Part shown: one piece after another, positions 8,407 to 18,122 of the stretch
Layout of the letters: each line of letters begins with the position of its first letter
Numbering within the stretch: position 1 is the stretch's first letter
Translations under genes and position numbers: made by a program
From: Flavobacterium johnsoniae UW101
GTDB taxonomy: Bacteria > Bacteroidota > Bacteroidia > Flavobacteriales > Flavobacteriaceae
Assembly (NCBI RefSeq): GCF_000016645.1
Contig: NC_009441.1
Coordinates: 3,472,001 to 3,536,000, forward strand
Length of the DNA: 64,000 bases
Direction of reading: 5' to 3'
Notes under the pieces: generated by a model
The model's database searches: none
Told to the model about the DNA's origin: nothing
What the model saw: only the letters and a program-made list of their open reading frames with translations

Positions 8407-9261
8407 TTAATGTCTGGTATTAGTAGATTTTACATGAATATCATTTACCAAATCATCGATTTTTTTAGCACTTTCACGCATCATATCCAGATAAGTCAGC
8501 AGTTTATCATTATCTGTATGACCTTTTGAAACATCAATTAATTTTAAAACAGAATTAACCGGAAGCTTTAAATCTAAAGTTGTTCTGTGAATAAAATCAT
8601 TGTATTCTTTTGTAGCCGACATTGAACTGAATTTTGCCGAAGCAAGTTTCATGTTTTCTAATTCATATTCATCAGAAATTTTAGAAATATGATTCTGACT
8701 GTGTTCTTTAAAATAATAGGCCCAATACCCATTCATAAAAAATACAACTGCCGCTAAAACAGTATGAATAATCAGGGTTTCTAAATCAAAGTTTACCTGA
8801 GAAAAATAAACCTGAAGACCGTTTGCATCGTTAAAAACGAAATTTTGCAAATAAGCCAGACCAGCATGATGCAGTATAACTAAAAGCGTAAGCGGAATTT
8901 GTAATTTCCAGTTTTGGTAAATAATTAAAATAGTACTTGCAATAAAAACCGTAAAATGCATTTCAAACAAACCATGCATTTGGTAAATGTACTGCGCCAT
9001 AAATATTGCCAGTATAACAGACAAAACATACTGATAGAATTTTGAATTCTTCATAAAAAACTTGGCAGAATAATACGCTAAGAGATTAAGAGTTCCTACT
9101 CCCACTCCTATTTCGAATGTATCGTACTTAAATGATAATCCAATTCCGAGAAGAAAATAAACAACAAGAACGTAATTAATAATAGTATCTGATTTTTGTG
9201 TCATTGTAGACATAAAACTGTGCAGATAATCTTGCTCATTCAAACTGGCTTTTGTTTTCAT
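8407..9261 (-). CDS. Membrane sensor with degenerate histidine-kinase-like C-terminus
   Basis: The 284-residue protein has about six hydrophobic segments between residues 25 and 185. They contain HGLFEMHF, a paired histidine (ILHHAG) and IIYQNWK, a pattern I associate with the integral membrane domain of some chemoreceptors and sensor kinases. The C-terminal 85 residues are helical. They look like the dimerisation part of a kinase (DFIHRTTLDLKLPVN), but no ATPase domain follows. It lies 73 bases from the PAS gene on the same strand, so the two are probably co-transcribed. Without a catalytic module it must signal through a partner. Assignment is by pattern only. Confidence 0.55.
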   Translation of the reverse strand: MKTKASLNEQDYLHSFMSTMTQKSDTIINYVLVVYFLLGIGLSFKYDTFEIGVGVGTLNLLAYYSAKFFMKNSKFYQYVLSVILAIFMAQYIYQMHGLFEMHFTVFIASTILIIYQNWKLQIPLTLLVILHHAGLAYLQNFVFNDANGLQVYFSQVNFDLETLIIHTVLAAVVFFMNGYWAYYFKEHSQNHISKISDEYELENMKLASAKFSSMSATKEYNDFIHRTTLDLKLPVNSVLKLIDVSKGHTDNDKLLTYLDMMRESAKKIDDLVNDIHVKSTNTRH

Positions 9262-9289
9262 AGGTAAAAAATTAAGTTAGTGATAGATT

Positions 9290-9889
9290 TTATTTAGTGC
9301 AATTTGGTAACGAACATCCGTAAGCTCTTAGAGCTAAAGCATTAAATGAGGGCGAATTGTTTTGTTTTAACAGCGAATCGATCGCCATTTGAGCATAATT
9401 ACTCTCTGCATCTGTACAATATCTTGTTTTATTGTAATTACCCCGGTAATATAAATTATGAGAAGGATCTAAAAGAACAGCCTGCGGCGTAGAAATTACA
9501 CCGCATTTTTTTGCAATTCCTTCATCAAAATATACAGGAATCCGGGCTCCAAATTTTTGTTGGATTTCTTCAATCGTAAAAGTTTTGTGCTTGTTTAAAA
9601 CAACTATTTTAAAGTTAATTCTATCGCCATACTTTTTTATCAGATCACTCACATGCGGCACATTAAAGCGTGAGCACGGGCAGTCAGGATTAAAAAAATG
9701 AAAGAAAACCGGCTTGTTGTCAAAAGGACAGCATTGCGATAAATTTATTTTACTTCCCATAGCTATATCATGATAGTTTTTAGGAATTGGCGTTGGCAGA
9801 CTGTATTTAAACTCGTTCTGCCAGAAAAGAAAGCCTATTGAAGCAAATAGTAATGTAAACCATAAACTTAGGAGTAATTTTTTCTTCAT
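9290..9889 (-). CDS. Membrane-anchored thioredoxin-fold protein with CPC motif
   Basis: The 199-residue protein has an N-terminal membrane anchor or signal (residues 4-23) followed by a redoxin-like domain facing the periplasm. The active-site region reads FNPDCPCS with Cys70 and Cys72, so the pair is C-x-C rather than the usual CxxC. A cis-proline segment STPQAVLL follows near residue 133. Extra cysteines (53, 54 and near the C-terminus) are present. It resembles DUF6436-type proteins. It is upstream of the sensor and PAS genes on the same strand (28-base gap), which suggests a redox-related unit. Confidence 0.65.
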   Translation of the reverse strand: MKKKLLLSLWFTLLFASIGFLFWQNEFKYSLPTPIPKNYHDIAMGSKINLSQCCPFDNKPVFFHFFNPDCPCSRFNVPHVSDLIKKYGDRINFKIVVLNKHKTFTIEEIQQKFGARIPVYFDEGIAKKCGVISTPQAVLLDPSHNLYYRGNYNKTRYCTDAESNYAQMAIDSLLKQNNSPSFNALALRAYGCSLPNCTK

Positions 9890-10428
9890 ATAATATTTTT
9901 TAGCAATTAAGAACAGAAATTATAAACACTTGTTAATACAATTATCAATCAAATTCTATAAAAAACCCAAAAAAACTACACCAATCCTACTATTTTAACA
10001 ATAATCCTAAGAGTATTCCTTAACAAATACTGATAAAATTATCATTTTGTTTAACATATCAATAATACAAATAAATTCGACAAACTGCAAAAAAAATCGG
10101 ACAAATACTTTTTTTTTTATTCTTTACCTGTATCAATAACTGTTTTTAAAAAATAAAACAGAAACAGCAGAAAACACATCTGCTTGATTTAAAGACAAAT
10201 ACAAACAAAGTATCAAAAAAAAATAAAAAAACAACATTTTGCTTTTAAACCTTTTATTAAAACCAATATCTAAAAGCAAACTCTTTACAACTATGCATAC
10301 TAAATACAATTTGAAATTATTGCAATCCAAATGTTAAATAAAAGCTAACATCTTTCGGTTTCAACGCAAAAAGTTAAATTTGCCAGTTGCAAAAACATAC
10401 ACCAAAACACACATTCACCTAAATTTTT
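9890..10428. other. Gene-free divergent intergenic region (539 bp)
   Basis: Very AT-rich stretch between the divergent thioredoxin-like and efflux genes. I see no coding frame with a plausible start; a 65-codon reverse frame here has an implausible composition. Only the promoter box at 10,375-10,382 stands out. Confidence 0.6.
10375..10382 (+). promoter_or_regulatory. TAAATTTG -7 box for the efflux operon
   Basis: A perfect TAnnTTTG box lies 46 bases upstream of the adaptor gene start. No exact TTG lies at the expected distance upstream, so activation by a regulator is possible. Confidence 0.45.
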
Positions 10429-11487
10429 ATGAAATTAAAACATCTAATCTACGCCTTGATAATCATCGTTTTAGGAGGATTTATTACGTATAGAATAATA
10501 TCCAACAAAGGAAAGAACGACGAATCAAAAAAATTTGGCGACAAAGACAAACCAACGACAGTAACAGGATTAGTAATTCAAACTACTACTTTTGATAATA
10601 ATTTGTCATTATCTGGTTCTATCGAAGCCAATGAACAAATTGAAATTCACAGCGAAGTTTCTGGAATTGTAGAAGGTATTTATTTTAATGAAGGAACTTA
10701 TGTGAATAAAGGTCAGGTACTTTTTAAAGTAAATGATATCGAATTAAAAGCGCAGTTAAGACAAGCTGTAACTAAAGAAGGCTTAGCTGCAGAAAATGAA
10801 AGAAGAGCTAAACTTTTACTTCAAAAAGAAGCCATCAGCCAGGAAGAAGCCGATGTTGCTAGAGCAGACCATGCTTCTGCGCAGGCACAAAGCCAATTAA
10901 TAAGAGCACAAATATCTAAAACATCTGTAAAAGCACCATTTTCAGGAAAAATTGGTCTTCGTTCTATTTCACCTGGAACTTATATTACACCAACTGTTTT
11001 GGTAGCAAAATTAGTAAACACAGGAAAATTAAAAATTACATTCTCTATTCCTGAAAAATATGCTTCGCAGGTACAATCAGGATCTACTATAGATTTTACG
11101 GTTTCGGGTTCAAATAAAACCTATACAGCAAAAATATATGCCATAGAACCAGAGGTAGCTGTTGCAACCCGTACACTGCAGATTCGTGCTATTGCCGACA
11201 ATACCGACGGAAAACTTTTCCCTGGAACTTTTGCCGACATCAAATTACCTTTAAACATTATTAAAGATGCTATAGTTGTTCCTTCTCAAGCTATTATTCC
11301 AATACAAGACGGTAAAAAAGTTTTTATTGCTGATAATGGCAAAGCAAAGGAAGTTATGGTTGATGCTACAACAAGAACCGATTCTTCAATTCTAATTTTA
11401 TCAGGATTAAAAGCTGGAGATACTTTAATCACAAGCGGTGTTATGTCATTAAAAAACGAAGCACCAATTAAAGTTAAAGTAAAATAG
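10429..11487 (+). CDS. RND efflux periplasmic adaptor (membrane fusion protein)
   Basis: The 352-residue adaptor links the inner-membrane pump to the outer-membrane channel. Residues 5-23 form a membrane anchor. The barrel-sandwich (lipoyl-like) halves surround SGIVEGIYFNEGTYVNKGQ (about 80-98) and VKAPFSGKIG (about 166-175). Between them is a short coiled coil rich in Glu and Ala, and a beta-barrel and membrane-proximal domain complete the usual order of AcrA/MexA-type proteins. It is the first gene of the efflux set with the permease and TolC genes. Substrates cannot be read from the sequence. Confidence 0.9.
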   Translation: MKLKHLIYALIIIVLGGFITYRIISNKGKNDESKKFGDKDKPTTVTGLVIQTTTFDNNLSLSGSIEANEQIEIHSEVSGIVEGIYFNEGTYVNKGQVLFKVNDIELKAQLRQAVTKEGLAAENERRAKLLLQKEAISQEEADVARADHASAQAQSQLIRAQISKTSVKAPFSGKIGLRSISPGTYITPTVLVAKLVNTGKLKITFSIPEKYASQVQSGSTIDFTVSGSNKTYTAKIYAIEPEVAVATRTLQIRAIADNTDGKLFPGTFADIKLPLNIIKDAIVVPSQAIIPIQDGKKVFIADNGKAKEVMVDATTRTDSSILILSGLKAGDTLITSGVMSLKNEAPIKVKVK

Positions 11488-11502
11488 TCATAAAGACTTG
11501 AA

Positions 11503-11578
11503 TATAGATTTAAAGATAGCAGTAAGATTTAGCAATAAATCTGAAATCTATAACCGACAATCTAAAATCTAAAATTAC
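11503..11578. repeat. Degenerate AATCTAAAATCT repeats between adaptor and permease genes
   Basis: The 93-base gap contains imperfect repeats of ATCTAAAAT and AATCTGAAATCT, the same family as the leader of recG. They may reflect slippage or recombination. No other feature is seen in the gap. Confidence 0.45.
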
Positions 11579-11580
11579 AC

Positions 11581-14500
11581 ATGAGTTTATCAACTACAAG
11601 TATAAGAAGACCTGTTTTAACCATCGTACTGAATTTATTAATTATTTTATTCGGTTTTATTGGTTACACTTTTCTCGGCGTACGAGAATTTCCTTCGATC
11701 GATCCGGCACAGGTTTCAATTAGAACCAATTATACCGGAGCAAATGCTGATATTATTGAGTCACAAATTACAGAACCTCTTGAAAAAGCAGTAAATGCAA
11801 TTGACGGAATTCGAAATATAACTTCTTCAAGTAATCAGGGAAGCAGTAACATTACTATCGAGTTTAATCTTGATAAAGATTTAGAAGAAGCCGCAAATGA
11901 CGTGCGTGACAAAGTTTCGCAGGCAATTAGAAGCTTACCGCAGGATATTGATGCTCCTCCGGTTGTTTCAAAAGCTGATGCTGATAGTGATGCCATTATT
12001 TCGATGACGGTTCAAAGTGACACACGAAGTTCATTAGAATTAAGTGATTATGCAGAAAACGTTATTTCACAGCGATTAGAAACAATTCCAGGAGTCAGTG
12101 CGGTTCAAATCTGGGGACAAAAACGTTATGCAATGCGTTTATGGATTGATCCAGCAAAACTTTCTGCTTATGGCTGTACCGTAGCTGACGTTCGTACGGC
12201 ATTAAATTCCCAAAATGTTGAATTACCTTCTGGAAAGTTAACCGGAAACAACACTGAATTAACCGTAAAAACTGTTGGAAATCTTTCTAAACCAGAAGAA
12301 TTCAATAATATTATTATTCGTACTGACGGTGATAAAATTGTTCGTTTAAGCGATATTGGAGGTGCTGAATTAGGACCGGAAAATTTAGAAACCAAACTAA
12401 GTCAGTCAGGACTTCCATTAATTGGTCTTGCTATTGTACCAATGCCGGGAGCCAATTATTTAGATATTTCAAAAGAATTCTACAAAAAGTACGAAACTTT
12501 AAAGAAAGATCTTCCTAAAGATATCAAACTAAATATTGCACTTGATAATACCATTTTCGTAAAAAAATCTGTACTTGAAGTTGCTGAAACTTTGGGAATT
12601 TCTATCGTTCTGGTTATTATTATTATTTATTTGTTCTTTAGAGACTGGGCAATTGCTTTCAGGCCTTTAATTGATATTCCGGTTTCGTTAATTGCTACTT
12701 TCTTTATTATGTGGCTTTTTGGATTCTCTATCAACGTATTAACCTTATTAGCTATCGTATTGGCAACCGGTCTGGTTGTAGATGATGGAATTGTAGTTAC
12801 AGAAAATATCTTTAAAAAGGTCGAAGAAGGAATGTCGCCTATTGAAGCCGCAATTAAGGGTTCAAACGAGATTTTTTATGCTGTAATTTCGATATCTGTA
12901 ACTCTCGCTGCAGTATTTTTACCAGTAATCTTCCTTGAAGGTTTCGTTGGACGACTCTTTAGGGAATTTGGGGTTGTAATTGGTGCAGCCGTATTAATAT
13001 CCGCCTTTGTATCCTTGACTTTAACGCCAATGCTGAATGCGTATTTGATGAAAGGCGGCGAACAAAAAAAATCTAAATTCTATATTAAAACCGAACCGTT
13101 TTTTGAAAAAATGAACAGCAGTTATGCCGAGGCATTAACGAAATTCATGGATCGAAAATGGATTAGTTTTCCAATCTTAATTGCTTGTTTTGGATTGATT
13201 TATTTATTTTTTACTATTCTTCCAAAAGAAACCGCGCCTTATGATGACCGAAGCTCTGTAACCATGCGTATGACAACTCCTGAGGGGTCTTCATACGAGT
13301 ATACAGATCGTTTTATGCAGGAAATTTCAAGATTAATTGATGATTCTATTCCGGAGAAAAAAGTGAGTCTGGTGATTACTTCTCCAGGATTCAGTTCAAA
13401 CTCTGTAAACAGCGGATTGGTTAGACTTACATTAAAAGATGTTGATGAAAGAGAAAAATCGCAAAAAGAAATTGCTGATAAATTAACCAAATGGACTAAG
13501 CAATATCCAAATGCTAAAACTTCTGTAACACAACAGCCAACAATTGCAGTTAACAGACGAGGCGGTTTGCCAATTCAATATATTATACAGGCCCCAAATT
13601 TTGATAAATTAAGAGAGAAAATCCCTGTTTTTATGAATGAAGTTGGTAAAAGTGATGTGTTTTCTACTACTGATGTTAACTTAAAATTCAATAAACCAGA
13701 GATCAACGTAACTATTGACAGAGCAAAAGCCGAAAGTTTAGGAATTTCTATTCTTGACATTGCACAGACATTACAGCTTTCCCTAAGCGGACAGCGTTTT
13801 GGATATTTCATTAAAAACGGAAAACAATATCAGGTTATTGGGCAGTTTGACCAAAAAGACAGATCGAAGCCGTTAGATTTGACTTCGATGTTTGTGAAAA
13901 ACAAAAATGGTGAATTGATTCAAATGGATAACGTAGTTAAAGTTTATGAGCAGAGTAATCCGCCTCAATTATACCACAACAACCGTTATATGTCGGCTAC
14001 TGTTTCTGCAGGTCTGGCTCCAGGAAAAAGCTTAGGAGAAGGAATTCAGGAAATGGACCGAATTAAAGCTAAAGTTCTGGATGAAAGTTTCACAACCGAT
14101 TTAGCGGGAGAATCACGAGATTTCGTAGAAAGCAGCTCGAATACATCTTTCGCCTTTGGATTAGCTTTATTATTAATCTTCCTGATTCTTGCAGCACAAT
14201 TTGAGAGTTTTATCGATCCGTTTATTATCATTTTAACAGTGCCAATGGCCGTTGCAGGTGCTTTATTTTCATTATGGCTGTTCAATCAAACCTGGAATAT
14301 TTTCAGTCAGATTGGTACTGTAATGCTTATTGGTCTGGTAACCAAAAACGGTATTTTAATTGTTGAATTTGCCAATCAGTTACGCGAACAGGGAAAACCA
14401 AAAATGGAAGCTATTCTTGAAGCATCTGAAGCGCGTTTACGTCCAATTTTAATGACCAGTTTAGCCATTGCATTAGGAGCACTTCCAATTGCTATGTCGC

Positions 14501-14679
14501 TTGGAGCAGCTTCAACCAGTAGAATTGGTATGGGAGTTGTAATTGTTGGAGGAACTATTTTCTCTCTTGCATTAACACTTTTTGTTATTCCGGCGATTTA
14601 CTTTATGTGGTCTAAAGCAAGAAAACATTATCCTGAATTTGATCGTATCGACGAATACGAAAAAGAAAGTATCAAATAA
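11581..14679 (+). CDS. RND family multidrug efflux permease (HAE1/AcrB type)
   Basis: This 1,032-residue inner-membrane proton antiporter has the standard 12-segment topology with two large periplasmic loops. The N-terminus SIRRPVLTIVLNLLI is the first membrane helix. The proton-relay aspartates occur as a pair in VVDDGIVV (Asp401 and Asp402, equivalent to AcrB Asp407/408). The last membrane region holds KNGILIVEFAN (about 921-931). Length is normal for the family. It follows the adaptor gene by 93 bases and precedes tolC by 62 bases, so the three genes encode a complete tripartite pump. Confidence 0.93.
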   Translation: MSLSTTSIRRPVLTIVLNLLIILFGFIGYTFLGVREFPSIDPAQVSIRTNYTGANADIIESQITEPLEKAVNAIDGIRNITSSSNQGSSNITIEFNLDKDLEEAANDVRDKVSQAIRSLPQDIDAPPVVSKADADSDAIISMTVQSDTRSSLELSDYAENVISQRLETIPGVSAVQIWGQKRYAMRLWIDPAKLSAYGCTVADVRTALNSQNVELPSGKLTGNNTELTVKTVGNLSKPEEFNNIIIRTDGDKIVRLSDIGGAELGPENLETKLSQSGLPLIGLAIVPMPGANYLDISKEFYKKYETLKKDLPKDIKLNIALDNTIFVKKSVLEVAETLGISIVLVIIIIYLFFRDWAIAFRPLIDIPVSLIATFFIMWLFGFSINVLTLLAIVLATGLVVDDGIVVTENIFKKVEEGMSPIEAAIKGSNEIFYAVISISVTLAAVFLPVIFLEGFVGRLFREFGVVIGAAVLISAFVSLTLTPMLNAYLMKGGEQKKSKFYIKTEPFFEKMNSSYAEALTKFMDRKWISFPILIACFGLIYLFFTILPKETAPYDDRSSVTMRMTTPEGSSYEYTDRFMQEISRLIDDSIPEKKVSLVITSPGFSSNSVNSGLVRLTLKDVDEREKSQKEIADKLTKWTKQYPNAKTSVTQQPTIAVNRRGGLPIQYIIQAPNFDKLREKIPVFMNEVGKSDVFSTTDVNLKFNKPEINVTIDRAKAESLGISILDIAQTLQLSLSGQRFGYFIKNGKQYQVIGQFDQKDRSKPLDLTSMFVKNKNGELIQMDNVVKVYEQSNPPQLYHNNRYMSATVSAGLAPGKSLGEGIQEMDRIKAKVLDESFTTDLAGESRDFVESSSNTSFAFGLALLLIFLILAAQFESFIDPFIIILTVPMAVAGALFSLWLFNQTWNIFSQIGTVMLIGLVTKNGILIVEFANQLREQGKPKMEAILEASEARLRPILMTSLAIALGALPIAMSLGAASTSRIGMGVVIVGGTIFSLALTLFVIPAIYFMWSKARKHYPEFDRIDEYEKESIK

Positions 14680-14687
14680 TTGTCCAA

Positions 14688-14722
14688 AAAATCACGAATT
14701 TTACTCTAAAATTCGTGATTTT
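14688..14722. terminator. Perfect 16-bp hairpin between permease and TolC genes
   Basis: Arms 14,688-14,703 and 14,707-14,722 pair perfectly around a three-base CTC loop (core ATCACGAAT). The T run after the stem is short, so termination may be partial. The tolC start lies 20 bases downstream. The hairpin could lower tolC expression relative to the pump genes or protect the upstream message end. Confidence 0.5.
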
Positions 14723-14741
14723 CAAGTCAAAGAAAACAAAT

Positions 14742-16052
14742 ATGAATATTAAAAAACTATACAGCACTTTACTAATTATTCTTTTGTGTGTTTTTAAAAC
14801 AAATGCACAAGAAGTTTTAACTATTGAAGATGCCATGAAAATCGCTTTAGAGAACAATTTTGAGATCAAAATTGCTAAAAACAACTCTACAATAAGCGAA
14901 ACCAATGTTACTGTTGGAAATGCCGGAATGCTGCCTACAGCAACTGCTTCTGTTACAGACAACAATAGTGTAACAAATTCATCTCAAACGCGTCAGGATG
15001 GAACTTCGACATCTTTAAACAATGCCAAAAACAATAGTTTAAATTATGGAGTAAGTCTTGGGTGGACTATTTTTGACGGATTAAAAATGTTTGCCAGATT
15101 AGATCAGTTAAAAGAGCTACAAAAATTAGGTGATTCTGAATTAAAAAGAATCATATTGGTTAAAATTGGTCAGGTAAATTCAGCTTATTACGATTTAGTA
15201 CAGCAGCAACAGCAATTAGCGGCTTTAGACACAACAATTGTAATTTCTAAACAAAGATTAGAATTAGCTCAAAATCGTTTTACAATTGGAAAAGCTTCAA
15301 AATTAGAAGTTTTAAATGCTCAGGTTGATTTAAATTCAGATCAGGTTGCATTATTAAGACAAAAAGAATCCTATGCAAATTCTAAAATATTGTTGAATCA
15401 ATATCTGGCTCGTGATCCAAAGATTCATTTTAAGGTGACTGATGAGGTTAATGTAGACAATAAACTTGTTTTAGCAGATTTGATGGATCTTGCACAAAAA
15501 CAAAACCCGGCATTAGAATCACAGATAATAAGCAAAAGAATTGCCGAACTGCAGCTTAAACAAGTAAAAGCAGACCGTTATCCTACTTTAAGATTAACTT
15601 CTGGTTATAATTTTGCCGAGAGCCAGTCTAGTTTAGGTTTTACCAGCGAAACATCTTCCAGAGGTTTTAATTATGGTTTTAATGCGAGCATGAACATTTT
15701 TGATGGATTTAATCAGCATAGAAATGAAAAAGTTGCTAAACTTCAAATTGAAAACTCAAAAATTGCTGTTGAACAACAAACTTCAATATTAAATACACAA
15801 TTAAGTACTGCTTTTCAAACCTATTTAACCAATTTAGAGTTAATAGATCTGGAAGAAAATAACGAAGCAATCGCTAAGCAAAACTTAGAAATTACTTTAG
15901 ATAAATTTAGAATAGGAACAATTACAACTATCGATTTTAGAACGGCACAACTCAATTATGTGAATGCAAAAGTACGCTACAGCAACGCACAATACGAAGC
16001 AAAGCTATCTGAAATTGCATTAAAAGAATTGGCAGGAAATATTAATTTTTAA
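14742..16052 (+). CDS. TolC family outer membrane efflux channel
   Basis: The 436-residue product forms the outer-membrane duct of the pump. The signal peptide ends near residue 23 (NAQ). Two outer-membrane efflux repeats (PF02321 type) follow, each with long helices and a GW or GFN strand turn (LGWTIFDGLKM, then NASMNIFDGF). The reading frame opens at 14,715, but MNIKKLYSTLL at 14,742 gives a proper signal peptide and clears the upstream hairpin. It completes the adaptor-permease-channel set. Confidence 0.9.
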   Translation: MNIKKLYSTLLIILLCVFKTNAQEVLTIEDAMKIALENNFEIKIAKNNSTISETNVTVGNAGMLPTATASVTDNNSVTNSSQTRQDGTSTSLNNAKNNSLNYGVSLGWTIFDGLKMFARLDQLKELQKLGDSELKRIILVKIGQVNSAYYDLVQQQQQLAALDTTIVISKQRLELAQNRFTIGKASKLEVLNAQVDLNSDQVALLRQKESYANSKILLNQYLARDPKIHFKVTDEVNVDNKLVLADLMDLAQKQNPALESQIISKRIAELQLKQVKADRYPTLRLTSGYNFAESQSSLGFTSETSSRGFNYGFNASMNIFDGFNQHRNEKVAKLQIENSKIAVEQQTSILNTQLSTAFQTYLTNLELIDLEENNEAIAKQNLEITLDKFRIGTITTIDFRTAQLNYVNAKVRYSNAQYEAKLSEIALKELAGNINF

Positions 16053-16078
16053 ACTAAATTTGTTCAAAACAAACTTAG

Positions 16079-16942
16079 ATGATTTCATATAATACCAAAG
16101 ACTGGTTTACATTTATATTCCATTTTCACAAGTCAGATACCGTTAGAAAATTATTTCCCATAATGATTGCCATCGGGATTTACTCTGCCTTAGTAGGATA
16201 TCTTGAAATTCATTATTTTAAAGTTAATAAAAACGATTATATTCACAACATTCCCATTATGCACGGAATGCTGGGTTTTGTAATTTCGTTATTGCTTGTA
16301 TTTAGAACCAATACGGCCTATGACCGCTGGTGGGAAGGCCGTAAACTTTGGGGAGGTCTTGTAAACAGCAGCCGAAATCTTGCTATTAAACTTTCGGCAG
16401 TTTTAAAAGATGAAAACGACAGAAACTTTTTCAGAAAATATATTCCATTATACGCTGATATCCTGCATAAACATTTAAAAGATGCCGATACCAGCAAACA
16501 GCTTTTTGAAGATGTTGAATTAGAAATTGATCAGCATAAGCATAAACCCAATCAGCTCAAAAGAATAATGTATCATAAAATCAACGATTTGTATGATGCT
16601 AAAAAAATATCCGGCGATCAGCTTATTACTTTAAACGAAGAATTAACTGCTTTTACAGATATATGCGGTGCCTGCGAGCGCATCAAAAATACGCCTATTC
16701 CCTACTCTTACAGTGCTTTTATTAAAAAGTTTATCTTCTTTTATACCATGACACTTCCTTTTGGATATTCTGTAAGTTTAGGATATTTAGTGGCACCGGT
16801 TGTTGTTTTTATATTTTATGTTTTAGCAAGTTTGGAACTTATTGCAGAAGAAATCGAAGATCCTTTTGGAGATGACGAAAATGATCTTCCAACCAAAAAG
16901 ATTTCTGAAAACATTAAAAAACACATCGAAGAGCTGATTTAA
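16079..16942 (+). CDS. Bestrophin family ion channel
   Basis: The 287-residue membrane protein belongs to the bestrophin/UPF0187 (RFP-TM) family of pentameric ion channels. The signature LVFRTNTAYDRWWEGRKLWG covers about residues 79-98. Four main hydrophobic segments fall near 25-45, 62-82, 210-232 and 240-258, and the C-terminus is acidic (EEIEDPFGDDEND), as in bacterial homologues. It starts 26 bases after tolC and may be read with the pump operon, although the functional link is unclear. The transported ion is not known from sequence. Confidence 0.85.
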   Translation: MISYNTKDWFTFIFHFHKSDTVRKLFPIMIAIGIYSALVGYLEIHYFKVNKNDYIHNIPIMHGMLGFVISLLLVFRTNTAYDRWWEGRKLWGGLVNSSRNLAIKLSAVLKDENDRNFFRKYIPLYADILHKHLKDADTSKQLFEDVELEIDQHKHKPNQLKRIMYHKINDLYDAKKISGDQLITLNEELTAFTDICGACERIKNTPIPYSYSAFIKKFIFFYTMTLPFGYSVSLGYLVAPVVVFIFYVLASLELIAEEIEDPFGDDENDLPTKKISENIKKHIEELI

Positions 16943-17014
16943 TAAAACGTTAAATCATAATTTTCTAAACATATTTTTATTAAATTTAGAGTTTCCACTT
17001 TAAATTTAACGGCA

Positions 17015-17938
17015 ATGCATAATCAACGTGTTTTAATAAATCCGCCTCATTTATCAAATGAAAAATCATTAAAAACACTTGTTGAAAACAGGAGCGTTTA
17101 TACGCTTAATCAATGCGAATTAAATCTTTTTGAGACTTACGAATCGTCTAATCTTGTACCGCTTAAATTCAATGATTTTGTGGTAACTAGTATGCTTCGC
17201 GGTAAAAAAATCATGCATCTTTTTGATGAACCCGCTTTTGATTACCTTCCGGGAGAAACTGTAGTTGTTCCATCCAATATCGAAATGAAAATCGATTTTC
17301 CAGAAGCATCCAGAGAAAATCCCACTCAATGTCTCGCTTTAGCTATTGATAATACTAAAATTAATGAAACTTTAAACTTCTTAAACGAGCGTTATCCAAA
17401 AGAAGGAACTGATGCCTTCTGGCAGTTAAACTATCAGAATTATTTCTTTTATAATAATGTTGATCTTGCCGCAACGATCAACAAACTTATAAAAGAATGT
17501 ATGAGTACATCGATAACAAAAGATGCTCTTGCCGATTTAACTTTACAGGAATTATTAATTAGAATTATCCAGACACAAACTGCAAAATCTATTGACGAAG
17601 GCATTGTAATTCAGTCCAATAATCCAATTTATGAAGTAACAGAATTTATAAGGCTCAATTTAAAAGAAAATATAAATCTAAAAATCCTAAGCGAAAAAGC
17701 CTGTATGAGTACTACATCATTCTATCGCTTTTTCAAAAGAGAATTAGGCATGAGCCCGATTGAATATATTTTAAATGAAAAAATAAAGCATGCCAAAAAA
17801 CTGCTTAGAAATCCTGGAATTCAAATAAACGAGGTTTGTTATTTATCTGGTTTTGAAGATGCGAATTATTTCATACGATTATTTAAAAAACACGAAGGAA
17901 TTACACCGAAACAATATCAGTTACTCTATGTTAATTAA
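17015..17938 (+). CDS. AraC family transcriptional regulator
   Basis: The 307-residue DNA-binding regulator has an N-terminal cupin-like sensing domain (AraC_N type, about 20-170). The C-terminal double helix-turn-helix covers about 205-305, with LSEKACMSTTSFYRFFKRELG and VCYLSGFEDANYFIRLFKKH. It lies 72 bases behind the bestrophin gene in the same direction. Its targets are not evident; nearby candidates are the efflux and bestrophin genes upstream. Convergent with the glutathione peroxidase gene. Confidence 0.88.
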   Translation: MHNQRVLINPPHLSNEKSLKTLVENRSVYTLNQCELNLFETYESSNLVPLKFNDFVVTSMLRGKKIMHLFDEPAFDYLPGETVVVPSNIEMKIDFPEASRENPTQCLALAIDNTKINETLNFLNERYPKEGTDAFWQLNYQNYFFYNNVDLAATINKLIKECMSTSITKDALADLTLQELLIRIIQTQTAKSIDEGIVIQSNNPIYEVTEFIRLNLKENINLKILSEKACMSTTSFYRFFKRELGMSPIEYILNEKIKHAKKLLRNPGIQINEVCYLSGFEDANYFIRLFKKHEGITPKQYQLLYVN

Positions 17939-18050
17939 GGTACTGAGATTCTAAGGTACTAAGGTTCTGAGCTTTTTTCTGCTGATTGTGTCATTTTGAA
18001 CATAAAAAATAAAACCTTAGTAGCTTAGTACCTTAGAACCTCAGTACCTT
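17937..18050. repeat. Inverted array of CTTAGTAC-type octamers
   Basis: A left arm of repeats such as AAGGTACTAAGGTTCTGAG (about 17,937-17,978) is complementary to a right arm (about 18,011-18,050) of CCTTAGTA units. Period is close to eight bases. It sits between two convergent genes just before a strong terminator. Confidence 0.6.
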
Positions 18051-18060
18051 ACCAACTAAA

Positions 18061-18103
18061 AAAAAATCCACAAATTTGACAAACTCAAATTTGTGGATTT
18101 TTT
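18061..18103. terminator. Bidirectional terminator between araC-like and glutathione peroxidase genes
   Basis: A perfect 19-bp stem (18,061-18,079 with 18,085-18,103; core ATCCACAAATTTG) has a five-base loop and A/T runs on both sides. It suits both convergent genes. Confidence 0.85.
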
Positions 18104-18122
18104 CGGTTTAGATAGTTTTAAT

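Noticed and set aside
10133..10330. 65-codon reverse frame in the efflux operon's upstream region
   Set aside because: Its composition is that of AT-rich noncoding DNA, with no start context and no recognisable pattern.
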